DNA from: an uncultured Lachnospiraceae bacterium
GTDB lineage: Bacteria > Bacillota > Clostridia > Lachnospirales > Lachnospiraceae
Assembly: GCA_937910785.1 (NCBI GenBank)
Contig: CALDLG010000179.1
Coordinates: 1 to 16,526 of the forward strand
Direction: 5' to 3'
DNA: 16,526 nucleotides
Under the pieces are notes generated by a model, which did not search any database, was not told the DNA's origin, and saw only the letters and a list, made by a program, of their open reading frames with translations. Position numbers and translations under genes: made by a program. Positions 1 to 7,007 of this stretch are shown here, piece by piece (the first letter of the stretch is position 1; the number at the start of each line of letters is the position of its first letter).

Positions 1-387
1 CCTCTTGGAGATAACGACGGTACGCGGGCGGTAGAAGAGGGCGTGATCGGGAATTTCAGTGACGCTTATTGTCTGATTCTGGATAAGCTGAAAGCCGCTT
101 ATCCGGATGCGGAGATCATCTGTTGTACGCTGACTCCGATCGGGGACTGGGGAACGGACACGCCCTTTGTAACATTTGTAAACGGGGAGGGACTGACATC
201 CGGCGATTACAGCAGGCGGATTGAAATCATTGCGGCAGCCAAAGGCTGCCGGCTGATTGATTTCGCGAATTGCGGAATTACGATTGAAAACATGGATCAA
301 TATGTTGCCGATGGCGTACATATGAATCCGGAAGGAATGAAGCTGCTTTATGAGGCGGCTTTAAGAACGTTTTCGAAGAAGGAATGA
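1..387 (+). CDS. SGNH/GDSL hydrolase, C-terminal part (5' end outside window)
   Basis: The reading frame is open from the first base, so the gene begins before the window and only the last 128 residues are visible. A GTG at position 43 could serve as a start but lies inside the fold and has no ribosome site. The visible part has a hydrophobic strand ending in CTLTPIGDW and the terminal motif DGVHMNPEGMKLL, which matches SGNH block V, where Asp and His belong to the catalytic triad. Block I, with the nucleophilic serine, is outside the window, so activity cannot be judged. Members of this family remove acyl groups from small esters or glycans. The gene runs towards the FAD oxidoreductase gene, with 24 bases between the two stop codons and no clear terminator. 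Confidence 0.85.
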   Translation, partial: PLGDNDGTRAVEEGVIGNFSDAYCLILDKLKAAYPDAEIICCTLTPIGDWGTDTPFVTFVNGEGLTSGDYSRRIEIIAAAKGCRLIDFANCGITIENMDQYVADGVHMNPEGMKLLYEAALRTFSKKE

Positions 388-411
388 GGCGGTCCTCAAA
401 GTATTTTCGAA

Positions 412-1968
412 TTAGCGGGATGCCTCGTGGTATTCCTGTTCCGTATTGACGCTCCAGATATTATCTTTGTTCCTGATGCCTCCTACGATGTTCTTTACGG
501 CTTCAAAGGAGGTCATCATGGAATGGTCGATATTATTGTAGCGGTGCTGTCCGTTCCGGCCGACACAATAAAGATTATCGATGGATTTCAGATAATCTAC
601 CAGCGTATCGATTTCTTTATAAGTATCAAAATAGGCCGGATAGGCTTTCTTTACTCTTTCCACATGAGAGTCCATGACATCCTGCGGGCTGTCGATCAAT
701 CCCATGCTGACAATTTCATCTACTGCAAATTTTACGAATTTGTCGTCCGGCATCGTCCAGTACCGGTCTCCTTCCGTAACGAAATATTCCAGTCCGATCC
801 ATACGGTGTGCTCCAGATCCCGGATCATATAGGGGGACCAGTTATTGTAGATCTGGAAACGGCCAAGCTGTACGGAACGGTCCTGCACATAGACCCAGCA
901 GTCGGGTACGATATTGCTTATGGTCTTTATTTTGGTCTTGTTCTTCAGATTCAGTTTGGGCAGAAGGAGACCTACCGTCATATAATCGCGGTAAGGAAGT
1001 CCGGAGGCGATTCTGGCTGGTTCCTTCGGAACATCGTTCATGCCTGCCACGAGGTCTTTTATGGGCATGGAGGAAATAAAAACATCGCCTTCGACGGTAA
1101 TCTGTTCCCCGCCGGATTCATAGGTCAGGGAGGTGATATGGTTTTGTCCGTCTTTTTTCAGACTGACCACTTTGCTGTTTCTGAGAATTGTTCCTCCAAG
1201 TTTCTTAATCTCTTCTGCGGTCACGTCCCAAAGCTGTCCCGGGCCGAGCTTGGGGTAGCTGAACTCTTCGATCAGAGATGTTTCCACTTTACGGTTCTTT
1301 TTATTGGGAAGCATTTTGCCGAAAACATCCTTGATGATGGCGGTGATCGACAGTCCCTTCATCCGCTGTGCGCCCCAGTCGGGAGCGATATCGCGGGGAT
1401 GCCTTCCCCAGAGATTTTCCGTATAGTATTCAAAAAACATGGAATACAGTTTCCGGCCGAAACGGTTGATATAAAGATCTTCCAGCGATTTCTCCTCCCG
1501 TTTGTGAAGCAGCGCGGCAAGATAGCTGAAAGCGGACTGCAGTGTGGCGGCAAGTCCCATGTTTTTAAAGGTCTCGAATTTAAACGAGATCGGATAGTCA
1601 AAAAACTTTTTATTAAAATAGATGCGGGATACCCGGTGGCGGCGCAGCATTACCCTGTCCACCTTTTCGGGATCAGGGCCTCCCGGTGAAAGCGGCATCT
1701 TCCGGTTCAGAACGATATCGTCACGGGTAGGTGAGCCCTGGAGCGGAAGCATCTGATTCCACCATGCGTTGACCTCCGGCACTTTGGAGAAAAAGCGGTG
1801 TCCGCCCATATCCATGCGGTTTCCCTTGTAGTTTACCGTTTTGGATATGCCGCCCATATCGCCGCTTTCTTCCAGTACGGTGACCTCATATTCACTGCTT
1901 TGCTTTAAAAGTTCATAGGCAGCGGTCAGTCCGGCAGGGCCGGCTCCTATAATATATGCTTTCTTCAT
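412..1968 (-). CDS. FAD-dependent oxidoreductase, PRK07208-like (amine oxidase / UDP-galactopyranose mutase relative)
   Basis: The protein of 518 residues starts with a Rossmann dinucleotide motif, IIGAGPAGLTAAYELL at about residues 6-21, followed by the GGISKTV and GGHRFFSK segments that contact FAD in protoporphyrinogen-oxidase-like enzymes. Further family landmarks are RFGRKLYSMFF, SLIEEFSYPKLGPGQLW and the C-terminal VGRNGQHRYNNIDHSM, which closes the flavin site. I recognise this as the PRK07208 group, usually annotated as an NAD(P)/FAD-dependent oxidoreductase. Its substrate is not established, and members often lie in surface polysaccharide loci. Two ATGs compete, at 1977 and 1968. An AAAGG sequence ends four bases before the first and thirteen before the second; the second spacing is better for an AAAGG core and places the Rossmann strand right at the N-terminus, so 1968 is preferred. 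It has its own promoter at 2005-2033. Confidence 0.88.
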   Translation of the reverse strand: MKKAYIIGAGPAGLTAAYELLKQSSEYEVTVLEESGDMGGISKTVNYKGNRMDMGGHRFFSKVPEVNAWWNQMLPLQGSPTRDDIVLNRKMPLSPGGPDPEKVDRVMLRRHRVSRIYFNKKFFDYPISFKFETFKNMGLAATLQSAFSYLAALLHKREEKSLEDLYINRFGRKLYSMFFEYYTENLWGRHPRDIAPDWGAQRMKGLSITAIIKDVFGKMLPNKKNRKVETSLIEEFSYPKLGPGQLWDVTAEEIKKLGGTILRNSKVVSLKKDGQNHITSLTYESGGEQITVEGDVFISSMPIKDLVAGMNDVPKEPARIASGLPYRDYMTVGLLLPKLNLKNKTKIKTISNIVPDCWVYVQDRSVQLGRFQIYNNWSPYMIRDLEHTVWIGLEYFVTEGDRYWTMPDDKFVKFAVDEIVSMGLIDSPQDVMDSHVERVKKAYPAYFDTYKEIDTLVDYLKSIDNLYCVGRNGQHRYNNIDHSMMTSFEAVKNIVGGIRNKDNIWSVNTEQEYHEASR

Positions 1969-2004
1969 AAATATCATGATACCTTTCTTTTGCCATAATA
2001 ATAT

Positions 2005-2033
2005 ATCATAGCACCTTTTGACAGGGATGCCAA
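2005..2033 (-). promoter_or_regulatory. Sigma-70/SigA-type promoter of the FAD oxidoreductase gene
   Basis: On the minus strand the sequence shows a -35 box TTGGCA (positions 2033-2028), a 17-base spacer and a -10 box TATGAT (2010-2005), each five of six to consensus. The predicted start near 1998 gives a leader of about 30 bases carrying AAAGAAAGG before the ATG at 1968. The promoter lies in the 77-base gap after the DUF4956 gene, so the FAD gene can be expressed apart from the CotH/VTC/DUF4956 group. No transcript data support this. Confidence 0.6.
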
Positions 2034-2045
2034 CTGCTACTTTCT

Positions 2046-2723
2046 TCAGAAAGTAACCTCTCCGTCATGGGACATCAGAGATACGCTGTGGATGCCGGGA
2101 AGGGCGGCCAGTTCTTCGGTTAGCTCTTCCTCTCCGGAAACCCACAGCTCCAGCACCATGTCGAGCTGGTCACCGGTGATGTTACGGGATTTTACTTTAT
2201 AATATCTGCTGTATTTTTTTACCAGTTCCGTGATCCGGTCCGTCCGGTCTTTTCCTGCCTGTGCGCTGATGACGAGGATCATGGCGGCTCTGGCCATCGG
2301 CAGTCTGTCCAGTACGAAAATAAGAAGTGTCAGGATCAGGGAGCCGATAACCGCGATTTCCAGCATGCCGGCGCCGCAGGCGATTCCCACGCTGATAGCC
2401 CAGAACAGAAAAACGAGATCCATCGGGTCTTTGATCGCGGTCCGGAAACGCACGATGGACAGGGCGCCTACCATACCGAGGGACAGCACAATGTTGGATT
2501 GGACTGTCAGGATGACGATGGAGGTGATAACGGCCAGCGCCGCCAGAGAAATATTGAAGTTTTTGGAGTAGAAGGTTTTGCGTGTGATGACACGGTAAAC
2601 CAGAAAGATATACAGGGCGGTAATACAGGTAAACAATAAAATCACTGTTACTTCACCGGCTGATACCTCATTCTGCGCAAATGCTTCAAGAAACGAGTTT
2701 TTAAAGATGCTTTTGAAATTCAT
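2046..2723 (-). CDS. DUF4956 domain membrane protein
   Basis: The 225-residue protein has about four membrane segments, near residues 25-43, 58-75, 102-118 and 120-138. Between them lies the DUF4956 signature GMVGALSIVRFRTAIKDP (83-100), whose Arg residues and Asp-Pro are typical of the family. Residues from about 145 to the end form a soluble tail that could adopt a small alpha/beta fold resembling ACT or ferredoxin-like domains, which is an inference from hydrophobicity only. A clean AAAGGAG lies nine bases before the ATG. The gene follows the VTC gene by 45 bases in the same direction. DUF4956 genes often neighbour VTC-domain and CotH genes, so a role as membrane partner of the polymerase is plausible, but no biochemical function is established to my knowledge. 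Confidence 0.9.
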   Translation of the reverse strand: MNFKSIFKNSFLEAFAQNEVSAGEVTVILLFTCITALYIFLVYRVITRKTFYSKNFNISLAALAVITSIVILTVQSNIVLSLGMVGALSIVRFRTAIKDPMDLVFLFWAISVGIACGAGMLEIAVIGSLILTLLIFVLDRLPMARAAMILVISAQAGKDRTDRITELVKKYSRYYKVKSRNITGDQLDMVLELWVSGEEELTEELAALPGIHSVSLMSHDGEVTF

Positions 2724-2768
2724 TGATCTGTTCTCCTTTGTTTTCGATGTTTTATCATATCTCAGAGA

Positions 2769-3476
2769 TCACAAGTGATATTTTCTGCAGAGATAGTATT
2801 TGGAAAAGGCGGTTCTTTCCAGGTTGGACAGGGAAAGCGCATGGTAAATGTGGTCCGGAAGGTATTCGTCATACTTGACTTCCAGAAGCTGCATGCCGGA
2901 GGGAAGGATCAGACGCTGTCCGCTGTCCTTCCGGAAAAAATCTCCGATTCTGGACGAAGATGCGATGTTGCGGTCAAAGGTGACTCTGACATTTCCGTAC
3001 GGGCAGACATAAGGAGTCCGCTCGTAGCTGACGATAACCTTCGGTTCCATGTGCCTGCACAGCTTTAAGGCCATAAGTTTTCCGGCCAGAGGCGGAAGAG
3101 GCTCCGGCGACAGAGGAGTCCGGTTCCGGACGAGTCTGTCATACTGTTCCTTTGTCAGAAGACAGCTCTGTTTATTTATTTTGTCGTTTTTCTTGCGTTT
3201 ACATTCCAGGCTGATTCTGCTTTGATCGTAATTATAGATGCGGATGCGGTATTTTTCTCTGGGACCGGTGCCGTCCTCGTTCTCGGCAAGACAACTGTCG
3301 TCCGCGTCGTCGAAATACAGACTGCGGATCAGGTAGCGGCCGCTGTCATCCGTATGGGGATCTTTTTGCAGGATGCCTTTCAGACGGACTTCCAGCATGG
3401 AAAGCTGTGCGTCCGTACACAGATATTTGAATTCATGCCGGTACTTCAAAGTCCGGTCGGGGATTATCTTTTCCAC
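2769..3476 (-). CDS. VTC-domain polyphosphate polymerase-like protein
   Basis: With the GTG start at 3476 the protein has 235 residues, nearly all VTC domain. Visible landmarks are RHEFKY (13-18), SLYFDD (52-57), KYRIRIYNY (75-83), LECKRKK (90-96), SYERTPY (150-156), VTFDR (165-169), LLEVKYDEYLP (197-207) and SKYYLCR (225-231). In yeast Vtc4 this tunnel fold makes polyphosphate from ATP; basic residues line the tunnel, and the Glu in LLEVKY matches the metal-binding glutamate. A longer reading from 3530 adds 18 residues but starts inside the cotH-like gene. The AAGGAG at 3489-3494, overlapping the cotH stop codon, and the onset of the conserved domain favour 3476. The protein has no membrane segment, so membrane contact would need a partner such as the adjacent DUF4956 protein. 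Confidence 0.88.
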   Translation of the reverse strand: MEKIIPDRTLKYRHEFKYLCTDAQLSMLEVRLKGILQKDPHTDDSGRYLIRSLYFDDADDSCLAENEDGTGPREKYRIRIYNYDQSRISLECKRKKNDKINKQSCLLTKEQYDRLVRNRTPLSPEPLPPLAGKLMALKLCRHMEPKVIVSYERTPYVCPYGNVRVTFDRNIASSSRIGDFFRKDSGQRLILPSGMQLLEVKYDEYLPDHIYHALSLSNLERTAFSKYYLCRKYHL

Positions 3477-3488
3477 TTTACGATTCCG

Positions 3489-3494
3489 CTCCTT
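3489..3494 (-). promoter_or_regulatory. Ribosome binding site that decides the VTC gene start
   Basis: On the minus strand AAGGAG overlaps the TAA stop of the cotH-like gene and lies 12 bases before the GTG at 3476. No comparable site precedes the ATG-like start at 3530, which is inside cotH. The arrangement suggests translational coupling between the two genes. Confidence 0.6.
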
Positions 3495-5430
3495 ATTTGA
3501 ATGTGGCGTATACGGTAATTTCCTGCGCAACGGGTGTCTGTGTTGTCAGGAATTCTTCCGTGCCTTCGATTTTCCAGCCGACAAACTCCATGCCGTCCTG
3601 CTCCTCAACAGGAAGCCGTTCGATGCATTCGCCGGAAATTACGGCGATACAGCGGTTTCCGTTTCCATCGGCATCTTTGAAGTGCACCATGCACAGCGGT
3701 GCGTTATCGAGCCAGACCTGATCGAGAAAAGCCTTTCGTTCCCGGATAAATTCTTTGACTGCTTCTGCGTGGCGCTTATAATTATCGGCAGAAAAAGGAA
3801 TGTTCAGATTTTCGTCCAGCGTTCGGTAGACGTGGCCGAAACGCGCCTGATCGAGAATGGCGGAGGCTTCAATCTGCGCCAGATACTCGTCGGCTTTTGA
3901 CTCTGACATCTCTGTCAGATAATCCGAAAATTTTTCCCGGTATTCCTTTTTGACCATTTCTATGAAATCCTCATGCTGATACAGGTAATAAAACCAGCTC
4001 GTGTAATCCGCGTGCAGCGTCAGAAAAGCCAGATCGCACGTGTTTTTATTATAGCCGCTGGCGTTGCCGTATCCCTTGTCGTAATCCCATACCGGACCGC
4101 CGTAGACTTTTGTGTCAAGGGAATCCTGCGGCTTATAGAAATAAGAGCTGGTACTGCCGCCGCCGTTGTTGCGCGTGATTTCTTCCACCAGATATTTGTC
4201 CGCCCAGGACTGCAGGTCGATATATTCCGTATAGTATTTGCCGGTTGTCTGGTTGCGGCCGTCTTCAGCCATAATGGCGTCCTCGATTTCCTGCATCCGG
4301 CCGCGGATATAGAGGATTTCCGCTTCGGACGCATGGCCCGGATTTTTCAGCGCAAAATGCTCTCCGGTATCGGTAATGAAACCGCTTGTCACTTCGTCGA
4401 ATTTCTCGCCGTAATCGTGCTCAATCAGATAACCGCCCGTAATGTCTTCGGGGTTGTGGGCAAGCCGGGTGCCTTTGCCCTTTTGGTCATCCAGAACAAA
4501 GGTGTCCGCATAGTCCAGCTTCTGTCCGTTCAAAGCCCGGTTCTGCATTTCCAGATCCGCGATTTCCAGACGGTTTTCACCGATTTCCACCTTTTCACAC
4601 AGCTGATACATTCCGGCATAGCAGCCGTTAAAATAGACATCGATATATGTCGATTCGGGACTTCCCGGCATTTCCGCCTGCAGAGCCATTTCATAAGTCA
4701 GTTTATTTCTGATATAGGCCGGATCATACACATTGCATAACAGTATCCAGGTATCCGATTCTCCCATTCCCATGAAATCCGCCGGCGCTTTCAGATTCAG
4801 CTGATAAGATTTTTTCTCATAGGTGAAGGTCTGATTTCCTCTTCCCGAAATGCTTTTCAAATCGTCCGCCCAGAGGAGGTCTCCCTGTGCGCTCAGAAAC
4901 TCGGCGAACGCTTTTTCTTTATAAGTCTTATCCGCATCGAGCTTCTCCATGCTTCCGGTTCTGGTAGACACATACATGACCGGCAGACCGGAGGATTGTA
5001 AGAAGGTGACATCCCGGCTGCCGATTTCTTTTCCGGAAGCGTTGTAGACATGCATCCGGTAGGGGATTCCCGCCTCAAAATCACAGACCCTGTATTCTCC
5101 GCCTTCTACCGTGATCGTTTCCCTGTCACTGACAAACGCTACCCGCTCTGCCTCCGCTTCCACGCCGAGCCGCGTCAGGTCCGCACAGGAGGGAAGAAAA
5201 ACATAACTCATGCTTTCCGGATTGTCCGGATTATCATTATAGCATTTGATCTGTCGGTTTCCTGTATAAGTAAAAGTGACACTGCTGTCAATCATATTTT
5301 TCCTGACCAGATTATACAGCTTCATATCCGCAAACAGCCCTGGCAGAAAAAACAGCGGAATGGCGGCGGCCAGAAGGAGGAACAGCCATCTCAGTTTTTT
5401 CAGTGTTTCGTTTTTTATTATGATATACAT
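3493..5430 (-). CDS. CotH kinase family protein with C-terminal InlB-type repeat
   Basis: From the ATG at 5430 the protein has 645 residues. An N-terminal hydrophobic segment (LRWLFLLLAAAIPLFFLPG) should act as a membrane anchor or signal. The central region is the CotH kinase fold, with RNKLTYEMALQ, YIDVYFNGCYAGMYQLCEKV and the metal and active-site motif GGPVWDYDKGYGN, whose two Asp residues are D449 and D451. CotH of Bacillus phosphorylates spore coat proteins; other members are likely exported or membrane-bound kinases. The last 65 residues or so (VHFKDADGNG to FVGWKIEG and ITVYATFK) look like a Listeria-Bacteroides/InlB B-type repeat, often found on surface proteins. The start is uncertain: the frame also offers TTG at 5481 and ATG at 5457, none with a ribosome site, and a promoter-like sequence overlaps the two upstream options. 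It probably heads the transcript that includes the VTC and DUF4956 genes. Confidence 0.87.
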   Translation of the reverse strand: MYIIIKNETLKKLRWLFLLLAAAIPLFFLPGLFADMKLYNLVRKNMIDSSVTFTYTGNRQIKCYNDNPDNPESMSYVFLPSCADLTRLGVEAEAERVAFVSDRETITVEGGEYRVCDFEAGIPYRMHVYNASGKEIGSRDVTFLQSSGLPVMYVSTRTGSMEKLDADKTYKEKAFAEFLSAQGDLLWADDLKSISGRGNQTFTYEKKSYQLNLKAPADFMGMGESDTWILLCNVYDPAYIRNKLTYEMALQAEMPGSPESTYIDVYFNGCYAGMYQLCEKVEIGENRLEIADLEMQNRALNGQKLDYADTFVLDDQKGKGTRLAHNPEDITGGYLIEHDYGEKFDEVTSGFITDTGEHFALKNPGHASEAEILYIRGRMQEIEDAIMAEDGRNQTTGKYYTEYIDLQSWADKYLVEEITRNNGGGSTSSYFYKPQDSLDTKVYGGPVWDYDKGYGNASGYNKNTCDLAFLTLHADYTSWFYYLYQHEDFIEMVKKEYREKFSDYLTEMSESKADEYLAQIEASAILDQARFGHVYRTLDENLNIPFSADNYKRHAEAVKEFIRERKAFLDQVWLDNAPLCMVHFKDADGNGNRCIAVISGECIERLPVEEQDGMEFVGWKIEGTEEFLTTQTPVAQEITVYATFK

Positions 5431-5437
5431 ACTAAAA

Positions 5438-5466
5438 AGTATATTCGCATTTGTCATATTTTTCAA
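5438..5466 (-). promoter_or_regulatory. Candidate promoter of the cotH-VTC-DUF4956 group
   Basis: Minus strand: -35 TTGAAA (5466-5461), 17-base spacer, -10 TATACT (5443-5438). The predicted start falls at about 5431, right at the ATG at 5430. The -10 region is also part of a small palindrome, ATACT-TTTT-AGTAT. The region is AT-rich, so a chance match is possible. Confidence 0.45.
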
Positions 5467-5484
5467 CAGATTCTTATACAATAG

Positions 5485-5789
5485 GGTTCAGGTGTGAAAA
5501 GGTGCGTTAAATAAACTGTAAAGGCAGATTGTGCAAAATATTCCCGTCGCTGTCTTGCGCAGGAATATGAGATCTTCTTAATATTCCGTTCAGGACTCAG
5601 CAATTTCGGGACATGGAAGTCCCGAAATTGCTGAGTCCTGAACGGATGGCGAGTATCGGGCGGTTGCGTCCGCATATCATAACGTTGGCAGAATATTTAG
5701 AAAATCCATTTTCCGAAGTCAGACGCAAGGGAATATTTTGCGTAATCTGCCAATAAGAGTTTTATATCGCATCTTTTGACACCTGAACC
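5485..5789. mobile_element. MITE-like element with terminal and subterminal inverted repeats and a central hairpin
   Basis: This 305-base stretch has no convincing gene. Its ends, 5485-5506 and 5768-5789, are inverted repeats matching at 20 of 22 positions. Inside them, 5523-5545 and 5729-5751 are inverted repeats matching at 21 of 23, spaced similarly from each end. The centre holds a perfect 28-base-pair hairpin. The left end is preceded by ATA (5481-5483, then one G) and the right end is followed by ATA (5790-5792), a weak hint of a three-base target duplication. This layout fits a non-autonomous transposable element or a mobile palindromic repeat. I do not recognise the parent family. It sits between divergent genes and separates their promoters. 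Confidence 0.55.
5585..5646. repeat. Perfect 28-bp inverted repeat (long hairpin) inside the MITE-like element
   Basis: The arms 5585-5612 and 5619-5646 are exact reverse complements, separated by six bases (ATGGAA). No T-tract follows on either strand and both flanking genes point away from it, so it is not a terminator of either. A perfect stem of this length in DNA otherwise free of genes suggests a mobile palindrome or a cruciform/RNA hairpin with a function of its own. Confidence 0.85.
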
Positions 5790-5835
5790 ATAACAGGAAA
5801 TTCCGCCAAAGAGTGGGGCTGTTTTTCCTCCCGGC

Positions 5836-5864
5836 TGGACATTTCCTTTATTTTGCGGTAAACT
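5836..5864 (+). promoter_or_regulatory. Promoter of the membrane protein / MBOAT / SGNH operon
   Basis: A -35 box TGGACA (5836-5841, five of six), a 17-base spacer and a -10 box TAAACT (5859-5864, four of six) lie upstream of the gene starting at 5899. The predicted start near 5871 leaves a leader of about 28 bases containing AAAGG at 5883-5887. It is just outside the MITE-like element. Confidence 0.5.
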
Positions 5865-5898
5865 AAGCTATCAGGGAAATGGAAAGGCGGGATGATTT

Positions 5899-6993
5899 AT
5901 GACACAGATGATCAGTTTAATTTTCTGGCTTTTAGCGGTCCCGTTCAGCATCGGACAGATACCGGTTCATTTTATGGCGGGAAGAAGTCAGTCGGATTCC
6001 AGAAGGAATCCCGGCATTACACTGCTTGCAGGCTATCTTCTCATGTGGGCGGTTTTCGAAGTGATTACCGTTCCGGCGGTTGTTCTGATTCAATATGATA
6101 ATTTCCTGTTTGTACAAAGATGGTTTATGGCAGCCGCGCTTCTGCTGTCCGCGGCGGGTATTTTATTATGGTATCTGCGGGAAAAGGAGCGTCGGGAGAC
6201 GGTCCGTCCGGTTTTTCTTTCGGAGCTTCGAACGTCCGGAAGGAGTCCCGGGGTGAAAGCGGAGTGGCTGATTTTTCTGGCGCTTCTTGCTTTTCAGCTT
6301 TATATGTCGGTGACGAGGGCATCCTTTGACGGCGATGATGCCTATTATGTGGTGCAGTCCCTGATGGCGCAGCAAAACGGCGGAATGTACAAAAATCTCC
6401 CCTATACCGGAAGGTCATCGCCGCTGGACGTCAGACATGCTCTGGCGGTTTTTCCGATGTGGATTGCATTCGTGGCGGTAAAAGCGCAGATTCATGCCAC
6501 GATCGTGTCTCATGTCGTCATGCCGCTTGTACTGATACCGCTTTCCTACCTTGTTTATTATGAAATCGCGAAAGAGCTTTTTGCTCCGCACAGAGAAAAG
6601 ATTCCCGTTTTTATGATTATGATGGGAATGTTTCAGATGTTCGGCAATGTTTCAATTTATACAAATGAGACCTTTTTCCTGACGAGAACCTGGCAGGGGA
6701 AGGCTGTGGCGGGCAGCTTCGTGATACCGATGCTGTTTCTGCTGCTATTGTGGCTTTATCATGGGGAAAAAGAGGATAGTAAGGGGCGTGCGGGGCTTTG
6801 GATTATGCTGGTATGTCTGAATATGACAGCCGGTATCTGCAGCTCCATTGCCGTTTTCCTGCTGGCGATTCTGCTGGCGGTTACGGCGTTTTGTCTGATG
6901 ATTGTGAAGTGGGATCTTAAAATTCCGGTAAGGCTTGGGTTTACCTGTATTCCGAATGCGCTTTATGTGCTGCTGTATTTAATGTTGAAATGA
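5899..6993 (+). CDS. Multi-pass membrane protein, DUF6077-like, possible N-terminal half of a GT-C glycosyltransferase
   Basis: The 364-residue protein is mostly hydrophobic, with segments near residues 5-25, 40-65, 76-92 and 122-138 and several more to the C-terminus. After the fourth segment comes RASFDGDDAYYVVQSLM (residues 140-156). An acidic pair in the first large outer loop, followed by aromatic residues, resembles the DD/DE motif of GT-C enzymes such as ArnT and PMT, which use lipid-linked sugars. I believe this matches the DUF6077 family, from memory. The protein ends directly after a membrane segment and the next gene continues with membrane segments in another frame. An AAAGG lies 11 bases before the ATG. 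It leads a four-gene run with the MBOAT and SGNH genes, suggesting a role in an extracellular glycan. Confidence 0.72.
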   Translation: MTQMISLIFWLLAVPFSIGQIPVHFMAGRSQSDSRRNPGITLLAGYLLMWAVFEVITVPAVVLIQYDNFLFVQRWFMAAALLLSAAGILLWYLREKERRETVRPVFLSELRTSGRSPGVKAEWLIFLALLAFQLYMSVTRASFDGDDAYYVVQSLMAQQNGGMYKNLPYTGRSSPLDVRHALAVFPMWIAFVAVKAQIHATIVSHVVMPLVLIPLSYLVYYEIAKELFAPHREKIPVFMIMMGMFQMFGNVSIYTNETFFLTRTWQGKAVAGSFVIPMLFLLLLWLYHGEKEDSKGRAGLWIMLVCLNMTAGICSSIAVFLLAILLAVTAFCLMIVKWDLKIPVRLGFTCIPNALYVLLYLMLK

Positions 6994-6994
6994 T

Positions 6995-6999
6995 AGGGG
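6995..6999 (+). promoter_or_regulatory. Ribosome binding site of the second membrane-protein gene
   Basis: AGGGG eight bases before the ATG at 7008 argues that this gene is translated from its own start and is not merely debris from a frameshift in the preceding gene. Confidence 0.55.
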
Positions 7000-7007
7000 C
7001 ATAATAT

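Noticed and set aside
427..1689. A 420-residue plus-strand frame
   Set aside because: It lies antisense to the FAD oxidoreductase, which has clear family motifs throughout; the plus frame shows no recognisable domain.
5463..5675. A 70-residue minus-strand frame ahead of the cotH-like gene
   Set aside because: It overlaps the inverted repeats of the MITE-like element, has no ribosome site and shows no protein-like pattern.
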